From Catenovulum sediminis (GTDB lineage Bacteria; Pseudomonadota; Gammaproteobacteria; Enterobacterales; Alteromonadaceae), in assembly GCF_040270295.1 (NCBI RefSeq), contig NZ_JBELOE010000284.1: DNA of 64,000 bases; one strand, 5' to 3'. Position numbers and translations under genes: made by a program. This document shows positions 17,288-26,878 of this stretch, one piece after another. The notes beneath the pieces are model-generated. The model was given only the letters and a program-made list of their open reading frames with translations. It had not been told where the DNA came from and did no database searches. Position 1 is the stretch's first letter. Each line of letters opens with the position of its first letter.

Positions 17288-18844
17288 TTGGCTAAAAGTT
17301 TGTTGCGCTCAGGCATGATTTTCAGTCTGATGACGTTAGTTTCTCGCATATTGGGCTTGGTACGGGATGTGGTGATAGCCAATTTATTAGGGGCGGGAGC
17401 CGCGTCAGACGTTTTTATACTGACCAATAAAATTCCTAACTTCTTGCGTCGCCTATTTGCAGAGGGCGCTTTTGCGCAGGCGTTTGTACCCGTCTTGACT
17501 GAGTACAAGGAAGGTAAATCAATCGATGAAACTAAATTACTTATTGCCAGAGTTTCAGGAACGCTGGGAACCATTGTTTTACTGACTACAATATTAGGCG
17601 TTATTGGCTCTCCTATTGTCATTGCGCTGTTTGGGACTGGCTGGTTTGTCGATTGGCTAAATGATGCACCCGGAGGTGATATCTATTTATTAGCCAGCTT
17701 AATGTTAAAAATCACTTTTCCATACCTATTTTTTGTTGCCTTAACGGCGCTGGCGGGGGCCATACTCAATACTTGGGGCCAGTTTGGCGCAGCAGCATTT
17801 ACGCCTGTGCTACTGAATATCAGTATGATAACTGCCGCGATCGTTTTTGCTGATAGTTTCGCTAACCCTGCGTTTGCCTTAGCATGGGGCGTATTTTTTG
17901 GTGGCATGCTGCAATTGGCGTTTCAAATTCCATTTTTACTTAAAGTGGGCGTGATTTGTAAACCTCAATGGGGGTGGAATGACCCAGGTGTTAAAAAAAT
18001 ACGCTTGCTCATGTTACCTGCATTATTCGGCGTTTCAGTGAGTCAAATAAACTTGTTGTTTGATACTGTTTTGGCCAGTTTCTTACAGTTTGGCTCGATT
18101 AGTTGGTTATATTATTCAGATCGGCTATTAGAGTTTCCGCTAGGGTTATTTGGTATCGCAATCGCAACTGTGATATTGCCTCAACTTTCTAAAAACCATG
18201 TGCATGCCAGCGCTCAAGAGTTTGCGCAGACAATGGACTGGGGGCTACGGATGGTCTGTTTACTCGGTATACCCTCAGGCTTTGGCCTAATGATACTCGC
18301 CGAACCCATGCTAATGGTGCTGTTTATGCGAGGTGAATTTGATGCCGTCGATGCGGCGCAAAGTCGTCTCAGTCTAATGGCCTATGCAATTGGCTTGGTG
18401 TTTTTTATGTTGATTAAAGTTTTAGCCAGTGGTTTTTTCTCAAGACAAGACACTAAAACACCGGTGAAAATTGGTATTCAAGCCATGCTGTTAAATATGG
18501 TATTTAATTTAATATTAATATTTCCGCTAGCACATACAGGGCTAGCGCTGGCAACCAGCCTATCGGCTGCATTTAACGCCGGTTTTTTGTATTATCATCT
18601 TAAACGCAGCCAGGTTTATCAACTATCAAAAAGCAGTTTACTGACCATCACTCGCTGTATTGTTTCATCACTTGCGATGCTGGCGGTTATTTATTATCTA
18701 ATGCCTGAAAGCAAAAGTTGGATTTCGATGGATAGCTTAAAACGCATTTATTGGTTGGTTGCACTCATTGGCGTTGGGGCAATTACTTATATTATTGTAT
18801 TAACCTTGTCCGGCGTCAGGGCAAAACATTTAAAAGTGATATAG
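17288..18844 (+). CDS. murJ: Lipid II flippase MurJ
   Basis: 518 residues, a polytopic MOP-superfamily flippase with about 14 membrane helices. The signature N terminus is SRILGLVRDVVIANLLGAG, followed by NFLRRLFAEGAFAQAFVPV. It moves lipid II across the inner membrane for peptidoglycan synthesis. The start is TTG 17288, supported by the family N terminus and an AAGGGA ribosome site 5-6 nt upstream. The order rpsT (divergent), murJ, ribF, ileS, lspA is the usual gammaproteobacterial arrangement. Confidence 0.96.
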   Translation: MAKSLLRSGMIFSLMTLVSRILGLVRDVVIANLLGAGAASDVFILTNKIPNFLRRLFAEGAFAQAFVPVLTEYKEGKSIDETKLLIARVSGTLGTIVLLTTILGVIGSPIVIALFGTGWFVDWLNDAPGGDIYLLASLMLKITFPYLFFVALTALAGAILNTWGQFGAAAFTPVLLNISMITAAIVFADSFANPAFALAWGVFFGGMLQLAFQIPFLLKVGVICKPQWGWNDPGVKKIRLLMLPALFGVSVSQINLLFDTVLASFLQFGSISWLYYSDRLLEFPLGLFGIAIATVILPQLSKNHVHASAQEFAQTMDWGLRMVCLLGIPSGFGLMILAEPMLMVLFMRGEFDAVDAAQSRLSLMAYAIGLVFFMLIKVLASGFFSRQDTKTPVKIGIQAMLLNMVFNLILIFPLAHTGLALATSLSAAFNAGFLYYHLKRSQVYQLSKSSLLTITRCIVSSLAMLAVIYYLMPESKSWISMDSLKRIYWLVALIGVGAITYIIVLTLSGVRAKHLKVI

Positions 18845-18917
18845 TCAAAAGCTAAACTCGCATCTATGTAGGGTTTGGGTATATAATCGCGCGGATTTTT
18901 TATTACAGTGAGTCGGC

Positions 18918-19838
18918 ATGGAGTTAATCCGAGGCATTCATAACATTCAGGCTAAACATCAGGGCTGTGTCCTGACTATTGGTAATTTTGATGGGGTCCA
19001 CCTAGGACATTTATCTGTTTTAGCTCAGTTGAAGCGCGCAGCTGAAAAGTATGCGTTACCGTCTGTTGTGATGACCTTTGAACCTCAACCGGTTGAAGTA
19101 TTTAACCCAGATGCAGCGCCAGCAAGGCTTATTCGCTGGCGAGAGAAATATCAGCTGTTAAAACCCCATGCTGACCGATTATTGTGCGTACGTTTTAGCC
19201 CTGCATTTGCAGCTTTGACCGCGGATGAGTTTATTCAAAAACTGTTGGTTGATAAGTTGGCGGTTAAACACATTGTGATTGGTGATGACTTTCGTTTTGG
19301 TTGCCAGCGTCGTGGTGACTTTGAGTTGTTAAAAGCGGCGGGTAAAAAAGCAGGATTTACGGTAGAAGATACTAAAACACTGACAAACAGCAATCAAAGA
19401 ATCAGTAGTACGGCCATCAGGCAACTGGTCGCTGACGGGCAATTTGAACAGGCTGAAAAATTATTAGGGCGACCCTATAGTGTTTGGGGAACTGTTGTAC
19501 ATGGTGAAAAAAATGGCCGTACAATTGGATTCCCAACCGCTAATATATTGATGAATCGTAAAGTTTCACCAGTCTCCGGTGTGTTTGCCGTAGAAGTTCA
19601 TTATGCAGGTTTAAGACATTTTGGTGTTGCAAATGTTGGTCATCGGCCTACATTAAACGGTACAATAAACCAATTAGAAGTGCATATTTTCAATTTTGCA
19701 GAAAATTTATATCAGCAAAGAATTGAAGTGATTTTTCGTCAGAAAATCCGCGAAGAAAAAAAGTTCGCTTCGTTTGCTGAGTTGAAAGAACAAATCGAAT
19801 TAGACAGTCAAATTGCAAAAAAATACTTTGCGATTTGA
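18918..19838 (+). CDS. ribF: Bifunctional riboflavin kinase/FMN adenylyltransferase
   Basis: 306 residues. The N-terminal FAD synthetase domain has TIGNFDGVHLGH and the ISSTAIRQLV motif near 175. The C-terminal riboflavin kinase domain has GRTIGFPTAN and GVANVGHRPT, with EVHIFNF. It phosphorylates riboflavin to FMN and adenylates FMN to FAD in the cytoplasm. A TATAAT hexamer at 18882-18887, 31 bp before the ATG, may be a -10 for this gene and those downstream. ileS follows 34 bp after the stop. Confidence 0.96.
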   Translation: MELIRGIHNIQAKHQGCVLTIGNFDGVHLGHLSVLAQLKRAAEKYALPSVVMTFEPQPVEVFNPDAAPARLIRWREKYQLLKPHADRLLCVRFSPAFAALTADEFIQKLLVDKLAVKHIVIGDDFRFGCQRRGDFELLKAAGKKAGFTVEDTKTLTNSNQRISSTAIRQLVADGQFEQAEKLLGRPYSVWGTVVHGEKNGRTIGFPTANILMNRKVSPVSGVFAVEVHYAGLRHFGVANVGHRPTLNGTINQLEVHIFNFAENLYQQRIEVIFRQKIREEKKFASFAELKEQIELDSQIAKKYFAI

Positions 19839-19872
19839 GATTACAAATTTACAGCAGGAATATGGCAAAACA

Positions 19873-22701
19873 ATGAGTGATTATAAACAAACGCTAAATT
19901 TACCTGAAACAAGCTTTCCAATGCGAGGCGATCTGGCAAAAAGAGAGCCAGCTATGCTGAAAAAATGGCAAGAAAAAGGCCTGTATAAAGCGATTCGTCA
20001 AGCCAGAGCAGGTTGCCCACAGTTTGTTTTGCACGATGGGCCTCCGTATGCAAACGGCAATATTCATTTGGGTCATGCTGTAAATAAAGTATTAAAAGAT
20101 ATTATTATTAAATCCAAAACAATCTCAGGCTTTGACGCGCCTTATGTTCCAGGTTGGGATTGCCACGGTTTGCCAATTGAGCTGCAAGTAGAGAAAAAGG
20201 TTGGTAAACCTGGCCGCAAAGTGACAGCTGCTCAATTCCGTGAAAAGTGTCGTGAGTATGCAAAAAAACAAGTAGAAGGGCAGAAAAGTGATTTTATGCG
20301 CTTATGCGTATTGGGTGAATGGGATAATCCATACCTGACGATGGATTTTAAGTTTGAAGCGAATATTATACGTTCGTTGGGCAAAATTGTAGAAAACGGA
20401 CATTTAGAAAAAGGATTTAAACCAGTTCACTGGTGTACCGATTGTGGTTCTGCGTTAGCTGAAGCGGAAGTGGAATACAAAGACAAAGAGTCTCCTGCCA
20501 TCGATGTGCGTTTTAAACTAGTTGATAGCGCTATCGCTGATAAGTTTAATCATCCAGAAGGGCATGCCGGCACTGGTGATATTTCAGTTGTAATCTGGAC
20601 CACAACACCATGGACCTTGCCAGCTAACCGTGCTGTGGCTGTGCACCCGGATTTAGAATATACATTGGTACAAGTCGACGATGAAAATGCTAAAGAAAGA
20701 CTGATTTTAGCATCAGATCTAGTTGAATCTGCGATGGATCGTTTTGGTTTTGAAAAATATCATGCGTTAGGTTTTTGTAAAGGTGCAGAGTTAGAGCTTG
20801 CACAAGCACAGCATCCGTTTTATGACTTTACCGTACCTGTTATTTTAGGCGGACATGTTACAACAGAGTCAGGTACGGGTTGTGTGCATACCGCACCGGG
20901 TCACGGCCAAGACGATTTTGTTGTTGGCAAACAATACGATTTAGAAGTTGCGAATCCGGTTGGCGCGAATGGCGTTTATTTGGAAGGTACCGAGCTGTTT
21001 GCCGGTCAGCATGTCAGTAAAGCGAACCCGCTGATTGTCGAATTGTTAAAAGAGCGTGGCGCCTTGGTTCATCATCATGCATACGCGCACAGTTATCCGC
21101 ATTGCTGGCGACATAAAACGCCGATTATCTTTCGCGCAACGCCACAGTGGTTTATTTCGATGGATAAAGCTGGCTTGCGTGCAAAATCTTTGGCTGAAAT
21201 TGGCAAAACTAAGTGGATCCCTGCGTGGGGTGAAGGACGTATCCGTAGTATGGTTGAAGGGCGTCCAGACTGGTGTATTTCGCGCCAGCGTACTTGGGGC
21301 GTTCCTATTGCGCTCTTGATTCATAATGAAACGGGTGAATTGCACCCGAACACACCGCAAATTATTGAACAAGTAGCAAAAAAAGTAGAAGATGCTGGTA
21401 TTCAGGCGTGGTTTGATATTGATGCCGCAGAATTGATAGGTGATGATGCTCAGCACTATTCTAAAGTGCCGGATACTTTAGATGTCTGGTTTGATTCAGG
21501 TGTCACACATGCATGTGTTGTCGATGCGCGTGACACTTACTCTAAAAAACAAGCTGATTTGTATCTAGAAGGTTCAGACCAACACCGCGGTTGGTTTATG
21601 TCATCCTTGATGACAGGTATCGCACTAAAAGATCAAGCACCGTATCAGCAAGTATTAACGCATGGCTTTACGGTGGACAAAGATGGTCGAAAAATGTCTA
21701 AGTCTTTAGGCAATACTGTCAGTCCACAAGAAGTTATTTCTAAATTTGGTGCTGACATTTTACGGTTGTGGATTGCTTCTGCCAATTACACTGGTGAAAT
21801 TACCGTATCAGATGAAATTATAAAACGTTCAGCGGATGCCTACCGTCGTATTCGTAACACGGCTCGTTTCTTATTGTCTAACTTAAATGGTTTTGACCCA
21901 GCGACAGACCAAGTTGCATTAGAAGATATGGTTGAGTTGGATCGTTGGGCGGTGGCTAAAGCGTTTGATATCCAGCAGGAAATTATACAAGCTTATGATG
22001 AGTATCAGTGTTTACAAGTTGTGCAAAAATTGATGCACTTTTGCTCTATTGATATGGGTAGCTTCTATTTAGATGTCATTAAAGATCGTCAATACACAGC
22101 GAAAGCAGACGGTCATGCACGTCGTTCATGTCAAACTGCATTGTATCTTATTGCTGAAGCTTTAACACGCTGGATGGCTCCAATTCTGAGTTTTACTGCA
22201 CAAGAGCTATGGCAGGCATTACCGGGTCAACGGGACGAGTATGTCTTTACTGCACAGTGGTTTGATGGTTTAGCTCCTTTAGAAAGTCATGCCAAAATCT
22301 CAGATGCAGATTGGCAACAAGTAATGGCGGTGAAAGATGAAGTGAATCGTCTGCTTGAAACCGCACGTCGTGAAGATGTGATTGGAGCTTCTTTACAAGC
22401 CGAAGTTACACTTTATGCGAGTGAAGCAATTTTGACTGTATTAAATAAGCTAGAAGACGAATTAAGATTTGTACTGATTACTTCAAAAGCTGAACTAAAA
22501 CCACTGAGCGAAGCAGATGATAGTGTTTCCGCTACTGAACTTGAAGGTTTAAAAATTGCGATTCAAGCGAGCAAGGGCGAAAAATGTGAACGCTGCTGGC
22601 ACTACCGCGAGGACGTGCAAAGCGATGAGAGACATCCGAGCTTGTGTGGTCGTTGCATTAGTAACGTAGATGGAGAAGGCGAATCTCGCCAATATGCTTA
22701 A
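19873..22701 (+). CDS. ileS: Isoleucyl-tRNA synthetase
   Basis: 942 residues from ATG 19873. The N terminus MSDYKQTLNLPETSFPMRGD matches the E. coli enzyme, so the upstream in-frame extension to 19813 is rejected. Class I signatures are present: HLGH at 65-68 in NGNIHLGHA and K607-MSKS in GRKMSKSLGN. The editing domain lies between them, and a C-terminal zinc site holds CERCWHYRED and CGRC. It charges tRNA-Ile and edits valine. The stop overlaps the lspA start by one base. Confidence 0.97.
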   Translation: MSDYKQTLNLPETSFPMRGDLAKREPAMLKKWQEKGLYKAIRQARAGCPQFVLHDGPPYANGNIHLGHAVNKVLKDIIIKSKTISGFDAPYVPGWDCHGLPIELQVEKKVGKPGRKVTAAQFREKCREYAKKQVEGQKSDFMRLCVLGEWDNPYLTMDFKFEANIIRSLGKIVENGHLEKGFKPVHWCTDCGSALAEAEVEYKDKESPAIDVRFKLVDSAIADKFNHPEGHAGTGDISVVIWTTTPWTLPANRAVAVHPDLEYTLVQVDDENAKERLILASDLVESAMDRFGFEKYHALGFCKGAELELAQAQHPFYDFTVPVILGGHVTTESGTGCVHTAPGHGQDDFVVGKQYDLEVANPVGANGVYLEGTELFAGQHVSKANPLIVELLKERGALVHHHAYAHSYPHCWRHKTPIIFRATPQWFISMDKAGLRAKSLAEIGKTKWIPAWGEGRIRSMVEGRPDWCISRQRTWGVPIALLIHNETGELHPNTPQIIEQVAKKVEDAGIQAWFDIDAAELIGDDAQHYSKVPDTLDVWFDSGVTHACVVDARDTYSKKQADLYLEGSDQHRGWFMSSLMTGIALKDQAPYQQVLTHGFTVDKDGRKMSKSLGNTVSPQEVISKFGADILRLWIASANYTGEITVSDEIIKRSADAYRRIRNTARFLLSNLNGFDPATDQVALEDMVELDRWAVAKAFDIQQEIIQAYDEYQCLQVVQKLMHFCSIDMGSFYLDVIKDRQYTAKADGHARRSCQTALYLIAEALTRWMAPILSFTAQELWQALPGQRDEYVFTAQWFDGLAPLESHAKISDADWQQVMAVKDEVNRLLETARREDVIGASLQAEVTLYASEAILTVLNKLEDELRFVLITSKAELKPLSEADDSVSATELEGLKIAIQASKGEKCERCWHYREDVQSDERHPSLCGRCISNVDGEGESRQYA

Positions 22702-23210
22702 TGAATAAATTTAAACACACGGGGTTAGCTTGGATCTGGCTAGCAATTTTAGTTTTGATTTTGGATCAAATTACAAAAATTGCCGTAATGCAACAATTTG
22801 AGTTGTATGATAGTGTACAAATAACAAGCTATTTTAACCTGACATATGTACACAATTATGGTGCGGCTTTTAGCTTTTTAGCTGACAGTGGTGGTTGGCA
22901 ACGATGGTTTTTCACCGCGATAGCTGTAGCTGCTATTATACTGTTGACTTATTGGCTGGCACAGACTGAACGTAAACAAAAAATATTAACCGTTGGCTTT
23001 AATCTAATATTAGGTGGCGCTGCAGGAAATTTATACGATCGTGCCGCGTACGGTTATGTCGTCGATTTTCTAGATTTTACGATCCCATTATATGGTCGAT
23101 GGCCGGCTTTCAATATTGCAGATATGGCAATTGTGATGGGTGCCGGTTGTGTCCTGTTAGATGCATTTTTAGCAAACAAAGAGCAAGTTGCGCATGACAA
23201 ATCTAATTAA
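22701..23210 (+). CDS. lspA: Signal peptidase II (lipoprotein signal peptidase)
   Basis: 169 residues with four membrane segments. The catalytic aspartates are D122 in YVVDFLDF and D141 in FNIADMAI; NLYDR is the conserved lead-in. It removes the signal peptide from diacylated prolipoproteins in the inner membrane, and this window encodes several likely substrates. The ATG overlaps the ileS stop by one base, and the gene overlaps fkpB by 17 bp, so the three are translationally linked. Confidence 0.96.
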   Translation: MNKFKHTGLAWIWLAILVLILDQITKIAVMQQFELYDSVQITSYFNLTYVHNYGAAFSFLADSGGWQRWFFTAIAVAAIILLTYWLAQTERKQKILTVGFNLILGGAAGNLYDRAAYGYVVDFLDFTIPLYGRWPAFNIADMAIVMGAGCVLLDAFLANKEQVAHDKSN

Positions 23211-23637
23211 TCGAGGCAGTCAGGTCACGATGCATTTTTCCATCGTTTTGGAAGATGGTACGGCCGCAGAAAGCACCAAAGTGCATAACAAACCCGCTCG
23301 GTTTGTTATGGGTGATGGTTCGTTGACTGAAAACTTTGAAGTTTGCTTATTGGGTCTGAAAGAGGGAGATAAGCGCAGTTTCAAATTAGCACCAGAAGAT
23401 GCGTTTGGCCAACCCAACCCAGATAATATTTACTACTTAGACCGAACCAAGTTTGCAGCCGATACACCAGCTGAAGTGGGTAATATTATTACGTTTGCGC
23501 AGCCCGATGGTAATGAATTACCAGGCATTGTGCGTGAGGTAGTGGGTGATTCCGTAACGGTTGATTTTAATCACCCATTGACAGGCTTAACGGTGATATT
23601 TGAGGTTGAAATAATCTCAGTCGAAAATTTAAACTAG
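23194..23637 (+). CDS. fkpB: FKBP-type peptidyl-prolyl isomerase, SlpA/FkpB type
   Basis: 147 residues. A split FKBP domain (IVLEDGTAAEST and HPLTGLTVIFEVEI) surrounds an IF insert of the SlyD/SlpA type (APEDAFGQPNPDNIYYLDRTKF). There is no His-rich SlyD tail, so SlpA/FkpB is the better name. It acts as a cytoplasmic prolyl isomerase and chaperone. ATG 23194 is preferred over the upstream TTG because it carries the family N terminus and a nearby GAGCAAG. It is located as usual between lspA and ispH. Confidence 0.92.
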   Translation: MTNLINRGSQVTMHFSIVLEDGTAAESTKVHNKPARFVMGDGSLTENFEVCLLGLKEGDKRSFKLAPEDAFGQPNPDNIYYLDRTKFAADTPAEVGNIITFAQPDGNELPGIVREVVGDSVTVDFNHPLTGLTVIFEVEIISVENLN

Positions 23638-23644
23638 GTAATAT

Positions 23645-24574
23645 ATGCAAATTCAACTGGCAAATCCTCGTGGTTTTTGCGCCGGTGTAGACCGCGCAAT
23701 TAGTATTGTAGAAAGAGCTTTAGAGCTTTTCGAAAAACCTATTTATGTGCGTCATGAAGTCGTGCATAACAAATATGTTGTTGATGGTTTACGAGAACGT
23801 GGTGCGGTATTCGTTGATGAATTAAACGAAATTCCCGATGACAGCATTGTTATTTTCAGTGCTCATGGCGTTTCTCAGGCGGTCAGACAAGAAGCAAAAA
23901 ATCGGGGTTTAAAAATATTTGATGCTACTTGTCCTTTGGTGACAAAAGTGCATATGGAAGTCACACGTGCGAGCCGCAAAGGTACTGAATGTATTTTGAT
24001 TGGTCATCATGGGCACCCTGAAGTTGAAGGGACGATGGGGCAGTATTCAAATCCGCATGGTGGAATTTACTTAGTTGAATCTGTTGAAGATGTTGCCAAT
24101 TTAACGGTTAAAGACTCAAGTAACCTTTATTATTGCTCTCAAACTACCTTGTCTGTTGATGATACGGCGGACGTGATTGATGCATTGCGTACCAAATTTC
24201 CAGAAATTAACGGGCCTCGCAAAGACGATATCTGTTACGCAACGCAAAACCGTCAAGATGCAGTGCGTAAACTGGCGAATGATAATGATGTGGTATTGGT
24301 AGTCGGCGCAAAAAATAGCTCCAACTCTAACCGACTTAGGGAATTAGCTGAAAAAGTGGGTAGTACTGCGTTTTTAATTGATACGGCTGACGATATCAAA
24401 CAACAATGGTTTGAAAATGTGAACTCTGTCGGTGTTACAGCTGGTGCTTCAGCGCCTGAAATATTGGTAAAGCAAGTTGTTGAAAAACTTGGTGATATTT
24501 GTGGTGGTGTGGTTCATGAAAAGCCTGGTATAGAAGAAAATGTAGTGTTTTCTTTACCAATTGAGTTGAGATAA
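23645..24574 (+). CDS. ispH: 4-hydroxy-3-methylbut-2-enyl diphosphate reductase
   Basis: 309 residues. The three iron-sulfur ligands are C12 (GFCAGVDRA), C96 (DATCPLV) and C197 (DDICYATQNRQ). The substrate-binding histidines are in RHEVVHN and FSAHGVS, and the TE-type segment SNSNRLREL is present. It makes IPP and DMAPP in the last step of the methylerythritol phosphate pathway. It starts 7 bp after fkpB and closes the ribF-ileS-lspA-fkpB-ispH unit. Confidence 0.97.
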   Translation: MQIQLANPRGFCAGVDRAISIVERALELFEKPIYVRHEVVHNKYVVDGLRERGAVFVDELNEIPDDSIVIFSAHGVSQAVRQEAKNRGLKIFDATCPLVTKVHMEVTRASRKGTECILIGHHGHPEVEGTMGQYSNPHGGIYLVESVEDVANLTVKDSSNLYYCSQTTLSVDDTADVIDALRTKFPEINGPRKDDICYATQNRQDAVRKLANDNDVVLVVGAKNSSNSNRLRELAEKVGSTAFLIDTADDIKQQWFENVNSVGVTAGASAPEILVKQVVEKLGDICGGVVHEKPGIEENVVFSLPIELR

Positions 24575-24588
24575 GCTCAGTTCATTAA

Positions 24589-24660
24589 ACACAATCTCAT
24601 ATTTCTGATCTATAGTTGTACTGACGAAATATCAACCAGTATAGGAATAAGAGATTGTGT
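24589..24660. repeat. Interrupted inverted repeat upstream of the minor pilin cluster
   Basis: ACACAATCTC at 24589-24598 is repeated in reverse complement at 24651-24660, with four more matching bases after one mismatch and a 52-nt spacer. It lies in the 218-bp gap between ispH and pilV. No U-tract follows, so it is not a typical terminator; a regulator site or leader structure is possible. Confidence 0.45.
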
Positions 24661-24792
24661 CGTACTCTAACTACCCATTACTCATAGGTAGCAGTCTGCA
24701 AAATACTGTTACATTGTTAAAAGATGTGTTAAATTTTAACCTTCTGTATCATTTCTTAGAAACTTTTAGCTGTAGTCAATAATAGGGATATT

Positions 24793-25347
24793 ATGCGTAA
24801 TATGAAACGCCAATCGGGTTTTTCTCTTATTGAGTTAATTATTGCAATGTCAGTCATGGCGATTGGTATTGTGGGAGCAGTGGCTACTCAAGCAACGGCT
24901 AAACGCAATGGTGTTGATGCGAGTCAAAGATCGCTCGCCGTCTTTTATGCTCATGATATTTTAGAGCGTATGCGTCTGAACAAATCACAAATAAACGACT
25001 ATGTCGGTACCAGCTATGGCACTGGCAGCTTTTCAGTTGCTTCTCAAGTTGATTGTACTGCAAACAACTATTGCACGCCTACTCAATTGGCTCTCTACGA
25101 TACATTTCAATGGCATTTAAGTTTAATCGGTCAATCTGTCATTAACAGCAATGGTAGTAATGTTGGCGGTTTGCTTAAACCGACGGGGTGCATTGAAAAC
25201 AATGATGGTCATGTCACAATCGTTGTCAGTTGGATGGCGCGCGAGGCATCAAAAGACGCTGCTGATAACGGCTCAACCTTTGAGAAGAACTGTGGTGAAA
25301 CAAGTAATAAACGGCGTCAAGTGACACTTTCTTCTCATATTTATTAG
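24793..25347 (+). CDS. pilV: Type IV pilus modification protein / minor pilin PilV
   Basis: 184 residues. The prepilin leader ends RQSG before FSLIELIIAMSVMAIGIVGA, the N-methylation and assembly helix with Glu5. The rest is a pilin head with paired cysteines (DCTANNYC; GCIENN; KNCGE). As PilV it should join the minor pilin complex at the pilus tip together with PilW, PilX and PilY1, whose genes follow directly (9 bp to pilW). Confidence 0.87.
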   Translation: MRNMKRQSGFSLIELIIAMSVMAIGIVGAVATQATAKRNGVDASQRSLAVFYAHDILERMRLNKSQINDYVGTSYGTGSFSVASQVDCTANNYCTPTQLALYDTFQWHLSLIGQSVINSNGSNVGGLLKPTGCIENNDGHVTIVVSWMAREASKDAADNGSTFEKNCGETSNKRRQVTLSSHIY

Positions 25348-25356
25348 GATTTCCTG

Positions 25357-26403
25357 ATGCGCAATTCATTCTACAAAATACAACAAACAGGATATTCACT
25401 GGCTGAGTTTTTAGTCGCTATGTCGATCGGTCTACTCGTTTTCTCTGGAGTTATCGGACTTTTAATTGCATCTGATGAAACTGTATCTGATACCGTACAG
25501 CGAGGCGAAATGCAAGAGAATGGCCGGTTAGCAATGGCCTTGTTATCGAAAGATATTATGATGGCGGGTTACTGGGGAAACTTTACCGGTATGAGTATAC
25601 ACGAGGCCGCAGGTGCAGATATTAAAGCCATACGATTGGACGTAGTGAATGGCAGTAAAGTAGGCGTATCTGGTGCCGATTGCTTAGGTGAGGGTGAAAA
25701 TAATGGCTCATTTTTTGTAGAGGATAGCGATTTCTTCTTTAGGCATATATGGGGCATGCACACGACCTTTAACGAGATATTTAATGCTTGTATTGCTGAT
25801 GCAGTTGTTGGTACTGACGTGATACAAATTAAACGCGTTATGGGCACAGCTACTCCCGCGGGGACGGAAAAAGATACGCGTTACTATCTCACATCAACAG
25901 ATAACCAAGGGGTTATTTACGCAGGCTCAGATGCGACGCCAAGCATTGATAATGCAAGTATTAACGAATATTTGCACCATATTTATTATATTGCCGAGGA
26001 TATCAGAGCTGGATTATCGATACCGATATTAAAGCGTAAGTATTTATATAAAACGGCCAACAGCACCAATAATCAGGGTTCTTTAAAAACATTTAATCTA
26101 GTTGAAGGGGTCGAAAGGTTAGGCTTTTTATATGGTATTGATACCGACGACGATGGTGCTGTTAATTATTATGCCAAGGCAAGTGAACTGACGCGCGAAG
26201 ATTGGGAACATGAAAGATCCGCTATTTTGGCGGTTAGGGTGCACATCTTAGTCCGCGCGCTGGAAAAGGACATGAGTATTGATAATACCAACATTTATGA
26301 CTTAGGCAGTTACGTTTATCAAGTTGCCGATAATTATCGACGAACCCTGTTTACTACAACTATCCACATTATGAACGCAGGTAATGAAGTATGGCGCAAT
26401 TAA
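25357..26403 (+). CDS. pilW: Type IV minor pilin PilW
   Basis: 348 residues. Its short leader ends QQTG before YSLAEFLVAMSIGLLVFSG, followed by GEMQENGRLAMALLSKDIMMAGYWG, a typical PilW segment. A large pilin head with two Cys (ADC, NAC) and a C-terminal TTIHIMNAGN follow. It acts in the minor pilin priming complex. The 3' end overlaps pilX by 13 bp. Confidence 0.87.
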   Translation: MRNSFYKIQQTGYSLAEFLVAMSIGLLVFSGVIGLLIASDETVSDTVQRGEMQENGRLAMALLSKDIMMAGYWGNFTGMSIHEAAGADIKAIRLDVVNGSKVGVSGADCLGEGENNGSFFVEDSDFFFRHIWGMHTTFNEIFNACIADAVVGTDVIQIKRVMGTATPAGTEKDTRYYLTSTDNQGVIYAGSDATPSIDNASINEYLHHIYYIAEDIRAGLSIPILKRKYLYKTANSTNNQGSLKTFNLVEGVERLGFLYGIDTDDDGAVNYYAKASELTREDWEHERSAILAVRVHILVRALEKDMSIDNTNIYDLGSYVYQVADNYRRTLFTTTIHIMNAGNEVWRN

Positions 26404-26876
26404 TACAATTACAAAAAATACACTCGCAACAGGGAGCTGCGTTAGCGGTTGCTTTGGTGTTGATGTTGGTGCTAACTTCCTTAGCCGTGACCTTATTGTA
26501 TAACACCTCTTTAGACACCAAAATGGCGCATGCCACTGTCATTAAAAAAAGTTCGCTAAATGCAACGCTTGGTGGCAGCGACGAATTTATCAACAAAGCA
26601 CATAATCGTGATGCGCTCTTTGCAGGTGTAAACCCGTTAACAGGAACATCAGATGTAAACTCAGTTTCTTTGAGTGGAGAAAATTTAAATGGAGAAGCCG
26701 AAGCTTTAACAGACAACCCAACTAATTGCCCACATTTTAGCAGGACACAAGCAAGTGATTCATACATACGTTGCACAAGATTCGAAATAAAAGTGCAACA
26801 TCAATTTGGACAAAATGAACATGGTCGCACCGAAGTGGTGACAGCTGTTGCTAGTCAAATTCCGGGGGAAAGTTAA
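26391..26876 (+). CDS. pilX: Type IV minor pilin PilX
   Basis: 161 residues. The hydrophobic segment QQGAALAVALVLMLVLTSLAVTL near residue 10 lacks the usual Phe/Leu after the Gly and the Glu5, which is normal for PilX. The head has a Cys pair (NCPHFS and RCTRFE). It overlaps pilW by 13 bp and precedes pilY1 by 2 bp, so all three are coupled. Confidence 0.84.
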   Translation: MAQLIQLQKIHSQQGAALAVALVLMLVLTSLAVTLLYNTSLDTKMAHATVIKKSSLNATLGGSDEFINKAHNRDALFAGVNPLTGTSDVNSVSLSGENLNGEAEALTDNPTNCPHFSRTQASDSYIRCTRFEIKVQHQFGQNEHGRTEVVTAVASQIPGES

Positions 26877-26878
26877 GG

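Noticed and set aside
19813..19872. N-terminal extension of ileS by 20 codons
   Set aside because: It begins with TTG inside the ribF end, has no ribosome site and is not present in the family, which starts MSDYK at 19873.
21046..21456. 136-codon antisense frame inside ileS, with a same-strand shadow frame
   Set aside because: Both are frame shadows of a highly conserved gene and have no independent support.
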